From assembly GCF_007829815.1 (NCBI RefSeq), contig NZ_VIWT01000001.1:2751501-2815500 (forward strand): a stretch of DNA of 64,000 nt, given 5' to 3'. This document shows, one piece after another, positions 40,782-50,233 of this stretch. The position numbers were made by a program, and so were the translations under genes. Origin of the DNA: Kitasatospora viridis (GTDB taxonomy: Bacteria; Actinomycetota; Actinomycetes; Streptomycetales; Streptomycetaceae). The notes below the pieces were generated by a model that searched no databases, was not told where the DNA came from, and saw only the letters and a list, made by a program, of their open reading frames with translations. Position 1 is the stretch's first letter. Every line of letters starts with the position of its first letter.

Positions 40782-41600
40782 TTACCCGAAGCGCCCGTTC
40801 ACGTAGTCCGCGGTGCGCTGGTCCGCCGGGTCGGTGAACAGCTGCTCGGTCGGCCCGGCCTCGACGATCCGCCCCGGCGTGTCGTGGGTCGCCAGGAAGA
40901 ACGCGCAGGACTGCGAAACCCGCTGCGCCTGCTGCATGTTGTGGGTGACGATGACGATGGTGAGCCGCCCGCGCAGCTCGGCGATGGTCTCCTCGACCCG
41001 GCGGGTGGAGGTCGGGTCCAGCGCCGAACAGGGCTCGTCCATCAGCAGGATGTCCGGCTCGACGGCCAACGAGCGGGCGATGCACAGCCGTTGCTGCTGG
41101 CCGCCGGAGAGCGAGCCGCCCGGGGTGCCGAGCCGGCTGCTCACCTCGTTCCACAGCCCGGCCTGCCGCAGGCTGTCCTCGATCAGGTGCTCGCGGTAGT
41201 CCTTGCTCACCTTGATCCCGGCCAGCTTCAGGCCGCTGGCCACGTTGTCGGCGATCGACATGGCCGGGAACGGGTTGGGCCGCTGGAAGACCATGCCGAT
41301 CCGCCGCCGGACCTCGGCGGGGCGGCGGCCGTGCTCGTAGATGTCCTCGCCGTCCAGCAGTACCTCGCCGGCCAGTTGGGCGCTGCGGACCATCTCGTGC
41401 ATCCGGTTGAGGATCCGCAGGAAGGTGGACTTGCCGCAGCCGGAGGGGCCGATCAGTGCGGTCACCTCGCCGGCGGCCATGGTCAGCGAGACCCGCTCCA
41501 GCACCTTGTGCGAGCCGAACCAGGCGGAGACGTCCCGGCTCTCCAGACCGGAGAGCCGGGGCTGGGCCCCGGCACTCGGGTGGGGGGCGGTGGTGGTCAT
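40782..41600 (-). CDS. pstB: Phosphate ABC transporter ATP-binding protein PstB
   Basis: 272 aa ABC ATPase: Walker [10 protein letters not shown] near 50, Q-loop FQRPNPFP, signature [13 protein letters not shown], Walker [13 protein letters not shown], switch His VIVTHNMQQ. The PNPFP and HNMQQA elements are specific for PstB. ATG 41600 with AGGAAGGA nine bases upstream. Last gene of the Pst-like set, 40 bp after the sortase-like gene. Confidence 0.95.
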   Translation of the reverse strand: MTTTAPHPSAGAQPRLSGLESRDVSAWFGSHKVLERVSLTMAAGEVTALIGPSGCGKSTFLRILNRMHEMVRSAQLAGEVLLDGEDIYEHGRRPAEVRRRIGMVFQRPNPFPAMSIADNVASGLKLAGIKVSKDYREHLIEDSLRQAGLWNEVSSRLGTPGGSLSGGQQQRLCIARSLAVEPDILLMDEPCSALDPTSTRRVEETIAELRGRLTIVIVTHNMQQAQRVSQSCAFFLATHDTPGRIVEAGPTEQLFTDPADQRTADYVNGRFG

Positions 41601-41640
41601 CGGGCGCGATCCTTCCTGATGCTGAGTCAGCACTGGGGTG

Positions 41641-42546
41641 TCAGTAGAGGTTGGGGAGCAGCGCGGCGGCGTTCTCGTAGACCGCCCAGAGCAGCGCGGC
41701 CAGCACCGGGGTGCAGGCCAGGTAGGCGGCCCGCCGCACCCAGTAGCGCGCCGCCAGCGTGCTCAGCGCGACCGCGCCGAGCAGCGCCGCGGACCAGAGC
41801 TGCAGGGCGGCCAGCGCCCCGGTGTCCTGGGCCAGCGCGTGGTCGGCGGCGATGATCGCCGGCCGGCCGCCGGGGTTGTCCTGCGGGTCGCCGTCCAGCC
41901 GGGCCCCGACCAGCACGGTGCTGGTCGGGATCCAGTCGGAGTTGCTGGTGGTCAGCACCATCCGGTTGGGGTCGGGGTCCAGGATCGGGTGGGCGCCGGT
42001 GCCGTAGGCGTTCACGGTGTAGCTGAACTGCCCCTGGGCGGTGGCGACCTGGATCTTGTCGCCGGCCCGCAGCTCGTTGATCCGCCCGAACGGGCCGCCG
42101 AACGCGGCGCCCCGGCCGAACAGCACGGCCACCCCGGCCTGCCCGGGCAGCGCGGTGTCCCGCCGGTGCCCGGGGCCGCGCATCAGGTCGCGGCCGGTGG
42201 TGCCCTCGACCACCACCTCGTCGTGCAGCCCGATCCGCGGGATGTCGATGATCGCCACCGGCGAGCCGTCGGTGGCCGCGCCGGTGGGCGCGATCGCGTT
42301 GGCCAGCCGGTCCTGGAAGGTCCGGTGGGCGGCCGCCTGGTAGTGCATCTCCTGGAGCGGGGAGAGCCCGAACAGGAAGATCCCGAACCCGAGCAGCAGC
42401 CCCGAGAGCAGGGTGGCGGCCCAGCCGGTCTGCACCGCGATCCGGCGGGCCCGGGAGGGCCCGGCGGGCGGGGCCGCCGGTGCCTCCTCGACCTTGGGCA
42501 GCACCACCGTGTCGTCGGTGGCGGAGCTTTCGGCGGTCATGGTCAC
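41641..42546 (-). CDS. Sortase-fold protein lacking the catalytic triad
   Basis: 301 aa: N-terminal membrane helix ([16 protein letters not shown]), class E-like sortase domain about 90-220 ([34 protein letters not shown]), and two C-terminal helices. The catalytic His position (family AGHRTT) reads FGRGAAFG, the catalytic Cys (LTTC) reads LTTS at Ser201, and the Arg in the following strand is missing. So it cannot act as a transpeptidase. Encoded between a membrane-anchored PstS-like protein (ATGA overlap) and pstB; perhaps a structural or sorting partner of the Pst complex. Confidence 0.82.
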   Translation of the reverse strand: MTMTAESSATDDTVVLPKVEEAPAAPPAGPSRARRIAVQTGWAATLLSGLLLGFGIFLFGLSPLQEMHYQAAAHRTFQDRLANAIAPTGAATDGSPVAIIDIPRIGLHDEVVVEGTTGRDLMRGPGHRRDTALPGQAGVAVLFGRGAAFGGPFGRINELRAGDKIQVATAQGQFSYTVNAYGTGAHPILDPDPNRMVLTTSNSDWIPTSTVLVGARLDGDPQDNPGGRPAIIAADHALAQDTGALAALQLWSAALLGAVALSTLAARYWVRRAAYLACTPVLAALLWAVYENAAALLPNLY

Positions 42547-44348
42547 CGCGGCCCCCCGGCGGTCGCCCCGGCCCGGCGCCGCCGCAGCCAGCTGCCGAGC
42601 AGCGGCGGCACGGCCACCACGGCGAGCAGTTCGGCCGCGGTGAGCACGGTCAGCACCCAGTTGTCCGGCCGACCGCCGACGTTGACCACGTTGGCGGCGA
42701 CCTGGGTGTTGCCGGCGCCGTCGCCGCCGGAGCCGTTCTGGATCAGCTGGCCGGTCTGCGGGTCGATGGTGCCGGCGCCGCTGCCGTCGCCGCCGCCCGT
42801 CCCGCCGGCGCCCGAACCACCGGTGCCGCCACCGGCGTTGGAGCCGTTGGCGCCGCCCGTTCCGGTGCCCGAGCCGGCCCCGGTGCCGGTGCCGCCGCCG
42901 GTGCCGCCCTTGCTGCCGCTGCCGCCCGTGCCACCGGCCGAACCGCCGTTCGAGGAGCCGCCGGTGGAGGCGCTGGCGCTGGGGTTGTTCCGGTTGCAGG
43001 TCAGCGGCTGGCCCGCCTTGTCACAGGCGTTGGGCTGCGGCGCGTTGAGCAGGATGGTCAGCTGGGTGCCGGTGAAGGTCGGGTTCGGGCAGTTGTTCAG
43101 GGTGTTGGGGTCCACGTTCCCGGCGTAGCCCGGGATGTGCTGCACCTGGAGCAGACCGCCCTGGACCAGGCCGCGCGGGATCGGCGAGTACCCGATCGAG
43201 TCGATGCCGTCGTGCCCGGTGGCCTGGCCGCCGCAGAGCACGTAGTCCAGGTACTGGCTGAGCGCCGCGCCCTTCTGGTTGTCGAACTTCGGCGGCACCG
43301 GCAGTGGCGCGTTGGCCCGCGGCACGATCACGTAGCTGTAGCTGGAGATCGGGTAGGAGCGCGGATCGGTGTTGCTGTAGACGCCGTCGAGGTTCTGCTG
43401 CAGGAAGTTCGGGTCGCTCGGCGGGGTGTTGTCGTCCACGCCGCGGATCTTGGCCGCGGTCAGCGCGACCGCCACGTTGGAGGCGGTCGGCAGGCTGTAG
43501 TAGCCGGCCGGGTTGAGCACCTTGACCACCGGCCAGCCGGAGGTCAGCGCGAACGCGTACTCGTCGTAGCCGATCGCGCCGAGGCCCGAGGGCTGCTCGA
43601 TGTAGTGCGCCACCTGGTCCGAGCCGTTCTGCGCGATCATCCGGCCGGACGGCGGGAAGAACTCGGTGTAGTCGCCGCAGGCGACGTTGTTGACGCTGGT
43701 GCAGTAGGCGTCCCACTGGCTCTGGTGGGTGTGCTCCATCCAGCGGCTGAACTGCGCGGTGGCGCCGGAGCCGTCGGACCGGACCACCGGGGTGACCGGG
43801 ATGTGCGGCAGCGCCTTGCCGTAGTCCTTGGTGATCTGCGGGTCGTCCCAGTAGGCGATCTTGCCGGTGAAGATGTTGACGATGGTGTCCGGCGACAGCC
43901 GCAGGTCGGTGACCTTCTGGCCGGCCAGCGTCAGGTTGTACATGAAGGCCGTGCCACCGGCGGTGATCGGCACGTAGGAGTAGCCGTAGGTCGGGTTCTC
44001 CCGGTCGCCCGCACCCTGGCTGCGGATCGACTGCGAGGCCCCGGTGTCCTCCTGGGTGCGGAACGGCACGTCCGAGGCGGTGAAGTCGTCCTGGCCGTTC
44101 TCCCACTGCTGGCGGCCGGCGGCCGAGCCGTTGGGGGTGAAGTTGAGGTTGATGCCCTGGTTCGCGACGTCGGTGCGCCACTTCTCGATCGCCGGGCCGG
44201 CCCAGCTGGACCCGTCGGCGTTGAGCGTGGTGTCGGCGAACGCCGGTGTCGCCTGACCGAGCGTCAGGGCGAACAGGGTGACGGCGAACGAGACCAGCAG
44301 GGCCGTGCCCCGGCCGGCCCTCGGACGGTGAGCTGCGGCCCACGGCAT
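42543..44348 (-). CDS. PstS-like substrate-binding protein with C-terminal membrane anchor
   Basis: 601 aa. Signal peptide (1-38, ending PAFA), PBP domain about 40-400 with phosphate-type motifs GSSWAGPAIEKW, ASDVPFR, RSDGSGATAQFSRWM and GAIGYDEYA. A Gly/Thr/Ser linker (about 450-520, GGTGGSG repeats) precedes a C-terminal transmembrane helix (WVLTVLTAAELLAVVAVPPL) and basic tail. Ordinary PstS is a lipoprotein; a C-terminal anchor with a long linker is unusual. ATG 44348 with GGAGG upstream. Confidence 0.88.
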   Translation of the reverse strand: MPWAAAHRPRAGRGTALLVSFAVTLFALTLGQATPAFADTTLNADGSSWAGPAIEKWRTDVANQGINLNFTPNGSAAGRQQWENGQDDFTASDVPFRTQEDTGASQSIRSQGAGDRENPTYGYSYVPITAGGTAFMYNLTLAGQKVTDLRLSPDTIVNIFTGKIAYWDDPQITKDYGKALPHIPVTPVVRSDGSGATAQFSRWMEHTHQSQWDAYCTSVNNVACGDYTEFFPPSGRMIAQNGSDQVAHYIEQPSGLGAIGYDEYAFALTSGWPVVKVLNPAGYYSLPTASNVAVALTAAKIRGVDDNTPPSDPNFLQQNLDGVYSNTDPRSYPISSYSYVIVPRANAPLPVPPKFDNQKGAALSQYLDYVLCGGQATGHDGIDSIGYSPIPRGLVQGGLLQVQHIPGYAGNVDPNTLNNCPNPTFTGTQLTILLNAPQPNACDKAGQPLTCNRNNPSASASTGGSSNGGSAGGTGGSGSKGGTGGGTGTGAGSGTGTGGANGSNAGGGTGGSGAGGTGGGDGSGAGTIDPQTGQLIQNGSGGDGAGNTQVAANVVNVGGRPDNWVLTVLTAAELLAVVAVPPLLGSWLRRRRAGATAGGPR

Positions 44349-44386
44349 GACGGTTCCTCCGTGACGGTTCTGGGCGGTTGTCCTGG

Positions 44387-45550
44387 TCACCGGGCGGCCG
44401 CCTGACGGGCCAGCCGGCGCCGCTGACGGCGGCTCAGCTCGCCCGGCCTGCCGCCGCCGAGCAGGCGTGCGGTGACGAACAGCACCAGGACCAGGATCAT
44501 CAGGGTCAGCGCGGCCGCGAAGGCGCGGGAGACCATGTGCGGGTAGGGCTGGCGGACGTAGTTCCAGATGTAGAGCGGCAGGCTGACCTGGTGGCCGCTC
44601 AGCGGGTTGGCGTTCATCCCGGAGGTGAAGCCGGCGGTCAGCAGCACCGGCGAGGTCTCGCCGATGCCGCGGGCCATGCCGAGGATCACCGCGGTGGCCA
44701 GGCCCCGGCGGGCGGTCGGCAGCACCACGTTCCACACCGTGCGCCACTGGCTGCCGCCGAGCGCGTAGGAGGCCTCCCGCAGGGTGCCCGGCACCAGCCG
44801 GATCACCACCTCGGCGGCCCTGGTGACGATCGGCATCATCATCACGGTGAGCGCCAGCGAGGCGGCGAAACCGCAGGCCTGCATGCCCAGCGAGAGGATC
44901 ACCACACCGAGGATGAACAGGCCGGCGACGATCGACGGGAGCGCGGTCATCGCCTCGACCAGGGTGCGCACCGGGCGGGCCGTCCGGCCGCCGATCTCGG
45001 AGAGGAAGACCGCGGCCGCGATGCCCAGCGGCACCGCGAACAGCGTGGCCAGGCCGATCTGCTCCAACGAACCGACCACCGCGTGCAGCGCTCCGCCGGA
45101 GGTGATCGGCGAGATCGCGGAGGTGGTGGACATGGTCTGGGTGAGGAAGTTGCCGTACCGGAAGGCGTCCCAACCGCGCACGGCGATGAAGTAGCCCTCC
45201 GCGAAGATCAGGCAGAGCAGCAGCAGCCCGGAGCTCCAGGCGACCAGGGTGACCAGTCGCTCGCGCACGTGCAGCGGCGGCCACTGGGTGGTCCCGATGG
45301 CGTAGGTGAAGCCGAGGAAGAGCAGGTACCAGCAGAGCAGGAAGCCCTGGGCGCCGCTGAACGGCAGCACCCGCTCGTAGAGCAGCCAGTCCAGTCCGAG
45401 CGAGGCGGCCGCGGCGGCGAACAGCGTGACCACCTCGGCGGCGGTCACCCCGCCGAGCTTGCGCCTGCGCTCGGTGCCGGGCCCGGCGGACCGGGCGGCG
45501 GTCGCGTCCGGTGCGGCCGCGGGGCTCGCGGTCAGGTCGACGGTGGTCAC
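44387..45550 (-). CDS. pstA: Phosphate ABC transporter permease PstA
   Basis: 387 aa with an N-terminal extension holding two extra helices (VVTLFAAAAASLGLDWLLY; FLLCWYLLFLGFTYAIG), then six helices of the PstA permease. The EAA-like coupling loop is visible (LREASYALGGSQWRTVWNVV) and ARGIGETSPVLL. Longer than typical PstA (about 300 aa). 46 bp from pstC, 38 bp before the PstS-like gene. Confidence 0.92.
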   Translation of the reverse strand: MTTVDLTASPAAAPDATAARSAGPGTERRRKLGGVTAAEVVTLFAAAAASLGLDWLLYERVLPFSGAQGFLLCWYLLFLGFTYAIGTTQWPPLHVRERLVTLVAWSSGLLLLCLIFAEGYFIAVRGWDAFRYGNFLTQTMSTTSAISPITSGGALHAVVGSLEQIGLATLFAVPLGIAAAVFLSEIGGRTARPVRTLVEAMTALPSIVAGLFILGVVILSLGMQACGFAASLALTVMMMPIVTRAAEVVIRLVPGTLREASYALGGSQWRTVWNVVLPTARRGLATAVILGMARGIGETSPVLLTAGFTSGMNANPLSGHQVSLPLYIWNYVRQPYPHMVSRAFAAALTLMILVLVLFVTARLLGGGRPGELSRRQRRRLARQAAAR

Positions 45551-45596
45551 GGCGCGGCCCCCCGGGGGTAGCGAGAAGAGGTGTCGGTCATGGCGA

Positions 45597-46604
45597 TCAG
45601 TCCGCCGTCGAGGCGCCGGAGCGGGAGCGGCTGACCACGATGCCCGCCAGCACGTTGACGACCAGGGTGACGGCGAACAGCGCCAGGCCCGCCGCCATCA
45701 GCGCGGAGAGCGAGAGGCCGTCGGACTCGCTGAACCGCAGCACGATCAGCGAGGAGATCGAGTTGCCGCCGGCCTCGAAGATGTGGCCGGTGAACTTGAA
45801 GGCGGGCGAGATGATCAGCGCGACGGCGATGGTCTCGCCCATCGCCCGGCCGAAGCCGAGCATCACGGCGCCGATCACCCCGCCCCGGCCGAACGGCAGC
45901 ACCACCGAGCGGACCATGCCCCAGCGGGTGCTGCCCAGCGCGTAGGCCCCCTCCCGCTCGCCCTGCGGGGCCTGCGAGAACACCTCCCGGCTGAGCGAGG
46001 TGATGATCGGAGTGATCATCAGCGACACCACCAGGCCGGCGATGAAGGTGGAGGAGGTGTACGAGGTGCCGTAGTCACCGGTGCGCACCTTGAGGAACGG
46101 GATGAACCCGAAGTGCCGGGAGGTCCAGCTGATCAGGCCGATCACCTGGGGCTGCAGGCAGAAGAAGCCCCACAGGCCGTAGATGATGCTGGGCACCGCC
46201 GCCATCAGGTCGACGGCCGAGACCAGCGCGGGCCGGATCCGCTGCGGCGCGTACTCGGAGATGAAGAGCGCGGCAGCCAGCGAGACGGGCACCGAGAAGA
46301 GCAGCGCGATCAGCGCGATCAGGATGCCGTCCGGCAGCGCCGCGGCGATGCCGAAGACGTGGGACTGCGGGTTCCACTTCGACTCGGTGAAGAAGTGCCA
46401 GCCCGCCGCGTTCAGCGCCTTGGTGCCGCGGAACAGCAGGAAGAAGGCGATCAGGCCCATGATGGCGAAGACCGAGTAGCCGGCGACCCGCAGGACGCCG
46501 CGGAAGACCAGGTCACCGCGGGTGGCCGGCGCGGTCAGGCGGCGCGGCCGGTCGGGATCGGGCGCCGCCACGGGCGGTGGCACGGCCGGTAGTGCGGAAG
46601 TCAT
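45597..46604 (-). CDS. pstC: Phosphate ABC transporter permease PstC
   Basis: 335 aa, six main helices. PstC marks: FALSLF-like first segment (SVFAIMGLIAFFLLF), AAVPSIIYGLWGFFCL near 165, EGAYALGSTRWGMVRSVVLP (EAA loop) and GRAMGETIAVALII. Pairs with PstA to form the channel. ATG 46604; 104 bp from the large PstS-like gene upstream. Confidence 0.94.
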   Translation of the reverse strand: MTSALPAVPPPVAAPDPDRPRRLTAPATRGDLVFRGVLRVAGYSVFAIMGLIAFFLLFRGTKALNAAGWHFFTESKWNPQSHVFGIAAALPDGILIALIALLFSVPVSLAAALFISEYAPQRIRPALVSAVDLMAAVPSIIYGLWGFFCLQPQVIGLISWTSRHFGFIPFLKVRTGDYGTSYTSSTFIAGLVVSLMITPIITSLSREVFSQAPQGEREGAYALGSTRWGMVRSVVLPFGRGGVIGAVMLGFGRAMGETIAVALIISPAFKFTGHIFEAGGNSISSLIVLRFSESDGLSLSALMAAGLALFAVTLVVNVLAGIVVSRSRSGASTAD

Positions 46605-46708
46605 GGTGGGTCAGCTCTCCGAGGCGCCGATGGGGTGGGGGCACTGGGGGTCGGCCTCCCGGGTCCGGTCCGTCGCGGACCGGGCCCGGGAGGCCGACCG
46701 ACTCCGGC

Positions 46709-49324
46709 TCAGCTGCCGCCGGTGAACCGGCGCAGCCGGCTGAGCACCCGGGCGCCGAAGGCGGTGCCGCCCACCACCAGCGCGGCCGGGCCGCCGACCA
46801 GCAGCACCGCGCCGGCGATCAGCACCACCGGCATCAGCAGCCGGGCCGCGCCGGACCGGTCGGCGGTCGGGGTGCCGAGGGCCGCCTGCTGCATCGCCGG
46901 GCTGCTCGGGCTCGCGGACGGCGCGGCACCGGTCTTGTCGGTCGGGGCCGCACCGGTGGTGCTGCCCGTGGTGCCGGTGTCACCGGTGCTGCCGGTGTCT
47001 GCGCCGGTCGAGCCGCTGCTCCCCGATCCGCTGGAACTGGCGTTGTCACCGGTCGAGTTGTTCGGCGTCGTCTGCGCGGCCTGGTTCGCCGTGGTGGACT
47101 GGGTCGAACCGTTGTTGCCCGCCGCCGGGTTGGCCGGCGGCTGCTGGTTGCCCGGGTAGGCGCCGTCCTGCGCGGTCACGTGGGCCAGCGCCGCCTGGGC
47201 GTCGTTCAGCTGGGCGGGCGTCAGGCTCGCCCAACCGGGCGCGAGGTTGCCGGGGTTGACGCCGTAGAGCTGGCCGCCGCCCTGGTTGGTGATCTGCTGC
47301 AGGAAGTTGCTGATCGCGATCGACTTCGAGCCCAGGTTGGCCGTCGGCGCCATCGCGTACTGCACGACGGTCAGCGGGTAGGCCTGGGAGTCCACGGTGA
47401 ACGGGGTGTTGGGCACGCCGTAGGGCAGCTCCCGGGTACCGGTGGTCGGGTCCAGCGGCATGTCGTTGACCGCGGCCTGCATGGTCCGGATGGACGGGGC
47501 GACGGCGGTGCCGGACGGGTTCACCAGCTGGGCGGCGGGGAGGCTGAAGTCCTGCGCGTCGGCGTTGTCCATGATGGCGATCAACTGCCGGGTGCCGCGC
47601 GGCTGGGCGACGCAGTGGTCGTGCCCCCCGGTGCCGTTGACGTTCGGGTTCTGGCAGGTGGGCGTGTACGAGAGGAAGTCCCGGACCGCGTCGTCCAGCC
47701 CGGAGAGCACCGGACTCCACTCGTACAGCTTCTGGTCGAGGGAGATGACGACGCCGTTGGAGTTGGTGGTCTGCCAGCCCGAACTGTCCCGCGGGGCCAG
47801 GATGTCGGTCGGGAAGCCGGCGTACGAGGAGGAGCGCAGGAAGCTGGGGTCGACCCGCATGCCCCAGTCGTCGGGCTGGCCCTCCAGGAAGTTGCTCGCG
47901 TCCGGGTCGGCGGCGATCCAGGAGGTCAGCTGGTAGATCATGTCGCTGGAGTTGCCCAGCACGATCGGCAGGCTGTTGGGCGTGCCGTCCGTGCAGCTCG
48001 GCCACTGGAGCGGAGCGATCGAGCTCGCCGGGTTCAGCGCCAGGAACTCCGGGTCGGAGAAGAGGCAGTCCGGGTTGCCGGCCACCGACTGGGGTGCGAC
48101 GGAGGCCGCCGACTCGGTGTAGGACTGGGTCAGCTCCTTGGCCAGCAGCCGGGCGTTGAGCTTCATCTGGCCGATCTGCTTGCCCGTCGTGGGGTCGTCG
48201 ACCAGGAACGCCACGGTGACCGCGCTGTTGGCGAGCGGGGTGTAGACGTAGGGCCTGGTGGCCGGCGCGCTGTCCGGGCGCAGCACCAGCCCGACGTCCG
48301 CGCCACCCCCCTGGCCGAACTGCTGCCGGGTCATCGACTCGCTCAACGAGGTGTAGCCCGCGTTGATCGGGTTGTCGTTCAGGCAGGCGCCGGTGCGCCA
48401 CTGCTGGATCGCGCGCTCCGCCAGCGCCGAACCGGCCGTGCCGAAGTCGCTGTTGGCGGCCGCGCAGCTGTTGGGGGTCGGCGCGAAGGACAGCGGGACC
48501 ACCGTGCGGTGCGTCCAGGAGCAGGCCTCGCCCGACCAGTCGCCGTTGACCGCGTTGCCCTTCTTGGTCACCAGGTCGGTCGCGGCGTAGACCTGCCAGA
48601 TGTTGCTCGTGTCGTAGGCGCGGTCCTCGCAGGCCGGCGAGGGGTCGCCGTTCTTCCCGTGCAGGTGCGACTGGGTGTTGGCCAGCGGGTCGCCGCCGTA
48701 GTTCGGCTCCACGACGACGGAGCAGGCGTGCGTGTTGTCGCAGCCGAGGTTCGGGCTCTGGGCGGCGGTCCACACCTCGATGTCGGCCGAACCGGTGCCG
48801 TCCGCACCCGTCACGGCGATCTGGGCGTTGCTCGGCAGGTCCGGGGTCGTGGTGCCGGCGGGCCGGGCCGGCTGCTGGAAGCCCGCGGTCGCGTCGCCGC
48901 CGAACAGGGTCGAGCCGTAGCAGTCGGTGATCTTCGGGTCCGCTCCCCGGCACTCGTACACCCGGACCGGGTACAGGACGACGTTCGAGCCGAAGGAGAC
49001 CTTGGTCGCCTGCGCCCCGCCCACCCGGTTGACGCTCGGCGTGAAGCCGGTCCAGGAGACGTGCAGCATCTGGTCCGTCAGGTTGGTGACCGAGGAGACC
49101 GTGACCGTGCCCGCGGTGCCGTACGTCTTGGTGGCCGGGATCCACGGCGGCTGGGCGGCCACCGTCTTGGCGCTTGAGCCCGAGTCGGCGTGCGCCTGCG
49201 GCACCGTGCCCGCACCGAGCGGCAGCACCGCCAGCAGGGCGACGACCGACCAGGCCGCGACTGCGGCCGACCAGGCCCGGGTCCACCACCCCAGGCCTCT
49301 CGGGCTCCGATCTCGCACTCTCAT
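46709..49324 (-). CDS. Large PstS-like surface protein with C-terminal anchor (871 aa)
   Basis: Signal peptide (to about residue 46, ending AHA), a beta-rich N-terminal region (about 55-215; TVTVSSVTNLTDQMLHVSWT, CRGADPKITDCYGS) with several Cys, then a long region of substrate-binding-protein character (LAERAIQQWRTGACLNDNP; TPLANSAVTVAFLVDD; LPIVLGNSSDMIYQLTSWIA; YPLTVVQYAMAP). A Ser/Thr/Asn/Gly linker (about 755-835) leads to a hydrophobic C-terminal anchor (LMPVVLIAGAVLLVGGPAAL) and Arg-rich tail. ATG 49324 with GGAGGT upstream. Function inferred only from position in the pst set. Confidence 0.78.
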   Translation of the reverse strand: MRVRDRSPRGLGWWTRAWSAAVAAWSVVALLAVLPLGAGTVPQAHADSGSSAKTVAAQPPWIPATKTYGTAGTVTVSSVTNLTDQMLHVSWTGFTPSVNRVGGAQATKVSFGSNVVLYPVRVYECRGADPKITDCYGSTLFGGDATAGFQQPARPAGTTTPDLPSNAQIAVTGADGTGSADIEVWTAAQSPNLGCDNTHACSVVVEPNYGGDPLANTQSHLHGKNGDPSPACEDRAYDTSNIWQVYAATDLVTKKGNAVNGDWSGEACSWTHRTVVPLSFAPTPNSCAAANSDFGTAGSALAERAIQQWRTGACLNDNPINAGYTSLSESMTRQQFGQGGGADVGLVLRPDSAPATRPYVYTPLANSAVTVAFLVDDPTTGKQIGQMKLNARLLAKELTQSYTESAASVAPQSVAGNPDCLFSDPEFLALNPASSIAPLQWPSCTDGTPNSLPIVLGNSSDMIYQLTSWIAADPDASNFLEGQPDDWGMRVDPSFLRSSSYAGFPTDILAPRDSSGWQTTNSNGVVISLDQKLYEWSPVLSGLDDAVRDFLSYTPTCQNPNVNGTGGHDHCVAQPRGTRQLIAIMDNADAQDFSLPAAQLVNPSGTAVAPSIRTMQAAVNDMPLDPTTGTRELPYGVPNTPFTVDSQAYPLTVVQYAMAPTANLGSKSIAISNFLQQITNQGGGQLYGVNPGNLAPGWASLTPAQLNDAQAALAHVTAQDGAYPGNQQPPANPAAGNNGSTQSTTANQAAQTTPNNSTGDNASSSGSGSSGSTGADTGSTGDTGTTGSTTGAAPTDKTGAAPSASPSSPAMQQAALGTPTADRSGAARLLMPVVLIAGAVLLVGGPAALVVGGTAFGARVLSRLRRFTGGS

Positions 49325-49375
49325 GGGGATACCTCCGGCTGGACGCGGTGCGGATGCGCGATGTGTACGGGCATG

Positions 49376-49409
49376 CGAATGGACCCACGGATCCCCGTGG
49401 GCCCATTCG
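49376..49409. terminator. Hairpin between the secreted protein gene and the large PstS-like gene
   Basis: CGAATGG, bulge, CCCACGG / CCGTGGG, bulge, CCATTCG around 49391. Probably limits readthrough from the 49489 gene. The rest of 49325-49488 shows only a 10-bp near repeat (CAGTTGATGT, CAGTTCAGGT). Confidence 0.5.
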
Positions 49410-49488
49410 TCCATGACCACATGACAGTTGATGTCAGTTCAGGTGTACGAGGCCCCAACCGGACCCCGACGCCGGGCGATCGGAGTGC

Positions 49489-50076
49489 TCAGCTCGCGGG
49501 CGTGAAGGAGAAGTTGGCCGAACCGACGTTCTGACCGGCCGTGAAGTAGCTGGTGCCCAGGGCGTTGTCGGCGTACTGCGCGGCGGCGGCGTCGATGTCC
49601 AGCTCGCCGGCCGCGAGGTTCTGGGTGGTCCCGCTCTTGGTGATCACGGTGCTCTTCGGGTCGAAGAGCTTGACCGCGGTGGTCGAGCCCTGCGGCACGG
49701 CGGTGACGGCCCACTTGCTGGCGTCGAAGGCCAGGTTGTTGAAGATCACGGTCTGGCCGGTGCCCAGGTTGACGACCAGGATCTGGCCGCCGAGCTGCGC
49801 CGCGCCGTAGAACCGGCTGACATTGACCGAGCCGCCGGTCACCGGGAAGGTGCCGGAGAAGCCCGTGCTGGGGTTGTAGCCGACGGTGGCGCTGGGCAGC
49901 GCCACCGCGATGATGCCGTTCTGCAGGGAGTTCTGCAGGAAGGTGTTGTCCTCCTGGACCACCAGGCTGCCGCTGGCGGGGGTAGTGGCAGCGGTCGCGG
50001 TGTCGCTCAGGCCGACCATGGCGACGCTGGCGGCGACGGCGGCGGTGGCGACGAGGCGGACGGTCATGCGGGTCAC
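49489..50076 (-). CDS. Secreted beta-rich protein of unknown function (195 aa)
   Basis: GTG 50076 (AGGAG 7 bases upstream). Signal peptide residues 1-29 (RLVATAAVAASVAMVGLSDT, ATA). Mature part has GSLVVQEDNTFLQNSLQNGI, GGSVNVSRFYGAAQLGGQIL and LAAGELDIDAAAAQYADNAL. Alternating hydrophobic pattern suggests a beta-sandwich. No family recognised. Between two substrate-binding-type genes; probably an extracellular accessory of the Pst-like system. Confidence 0.78.
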   Translation of the reverse strand: MTRMTVRLVATAAVAASVAMVGLSDTATAATTPASGSLVVQEDNTFLQNSLQNGIIAVALPSATVGYNPSTGFSGTFPVTGGSVNVSRFYGAAQLGGQILVVNLGTGQTVIFNNLAFDASKWAVTAVPQGSTTAVKLFDPKSTVITKSGTTQNLAAGELDIDAAAAQYADNALGTSYFTAGQNVGSANFSFTPAS

Positions 50077-50117
50077 GGTTGATCTCCTTCGTGCACGGGC
50101 TTGGGCTTCTAGCGGGA

Positions 50118-50151
50118 CCGGCGGCCAGGGGAGGGGTCCCCTGGCCGCCGG
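50118..50151 (-). terminator. Strong hairpin after the pstS gene
   Basis: CCGGCGGCCAGGGG, loop AGGGGT, CCCCTGGCCGCCGG (perfect 14-bp arms). No T-run; probably a partial terminator that gives more pstS than downstream mRNA. Next to it is a low-complexity tract with CAGGTGGGT repeats at 50218-50236. Confidence 0.65.
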
Positions 50152-50233
50152 CTGTGCTGCTGGTTCAACTAGTGCTGCTGGTTGGGCTGGTGGCGCTGGT
50201 CGTGCTGGTGGTGCGTCAGGTGGGTCAGGTGGG

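Noticed and set aside
41641..42546. Active class E sortase
   Set aside because: Catalytic His, Cys and Arg positions are Arg, Ser and Ser/Thr; no LPxTG-type signals in the neighbouring anchored proteins.
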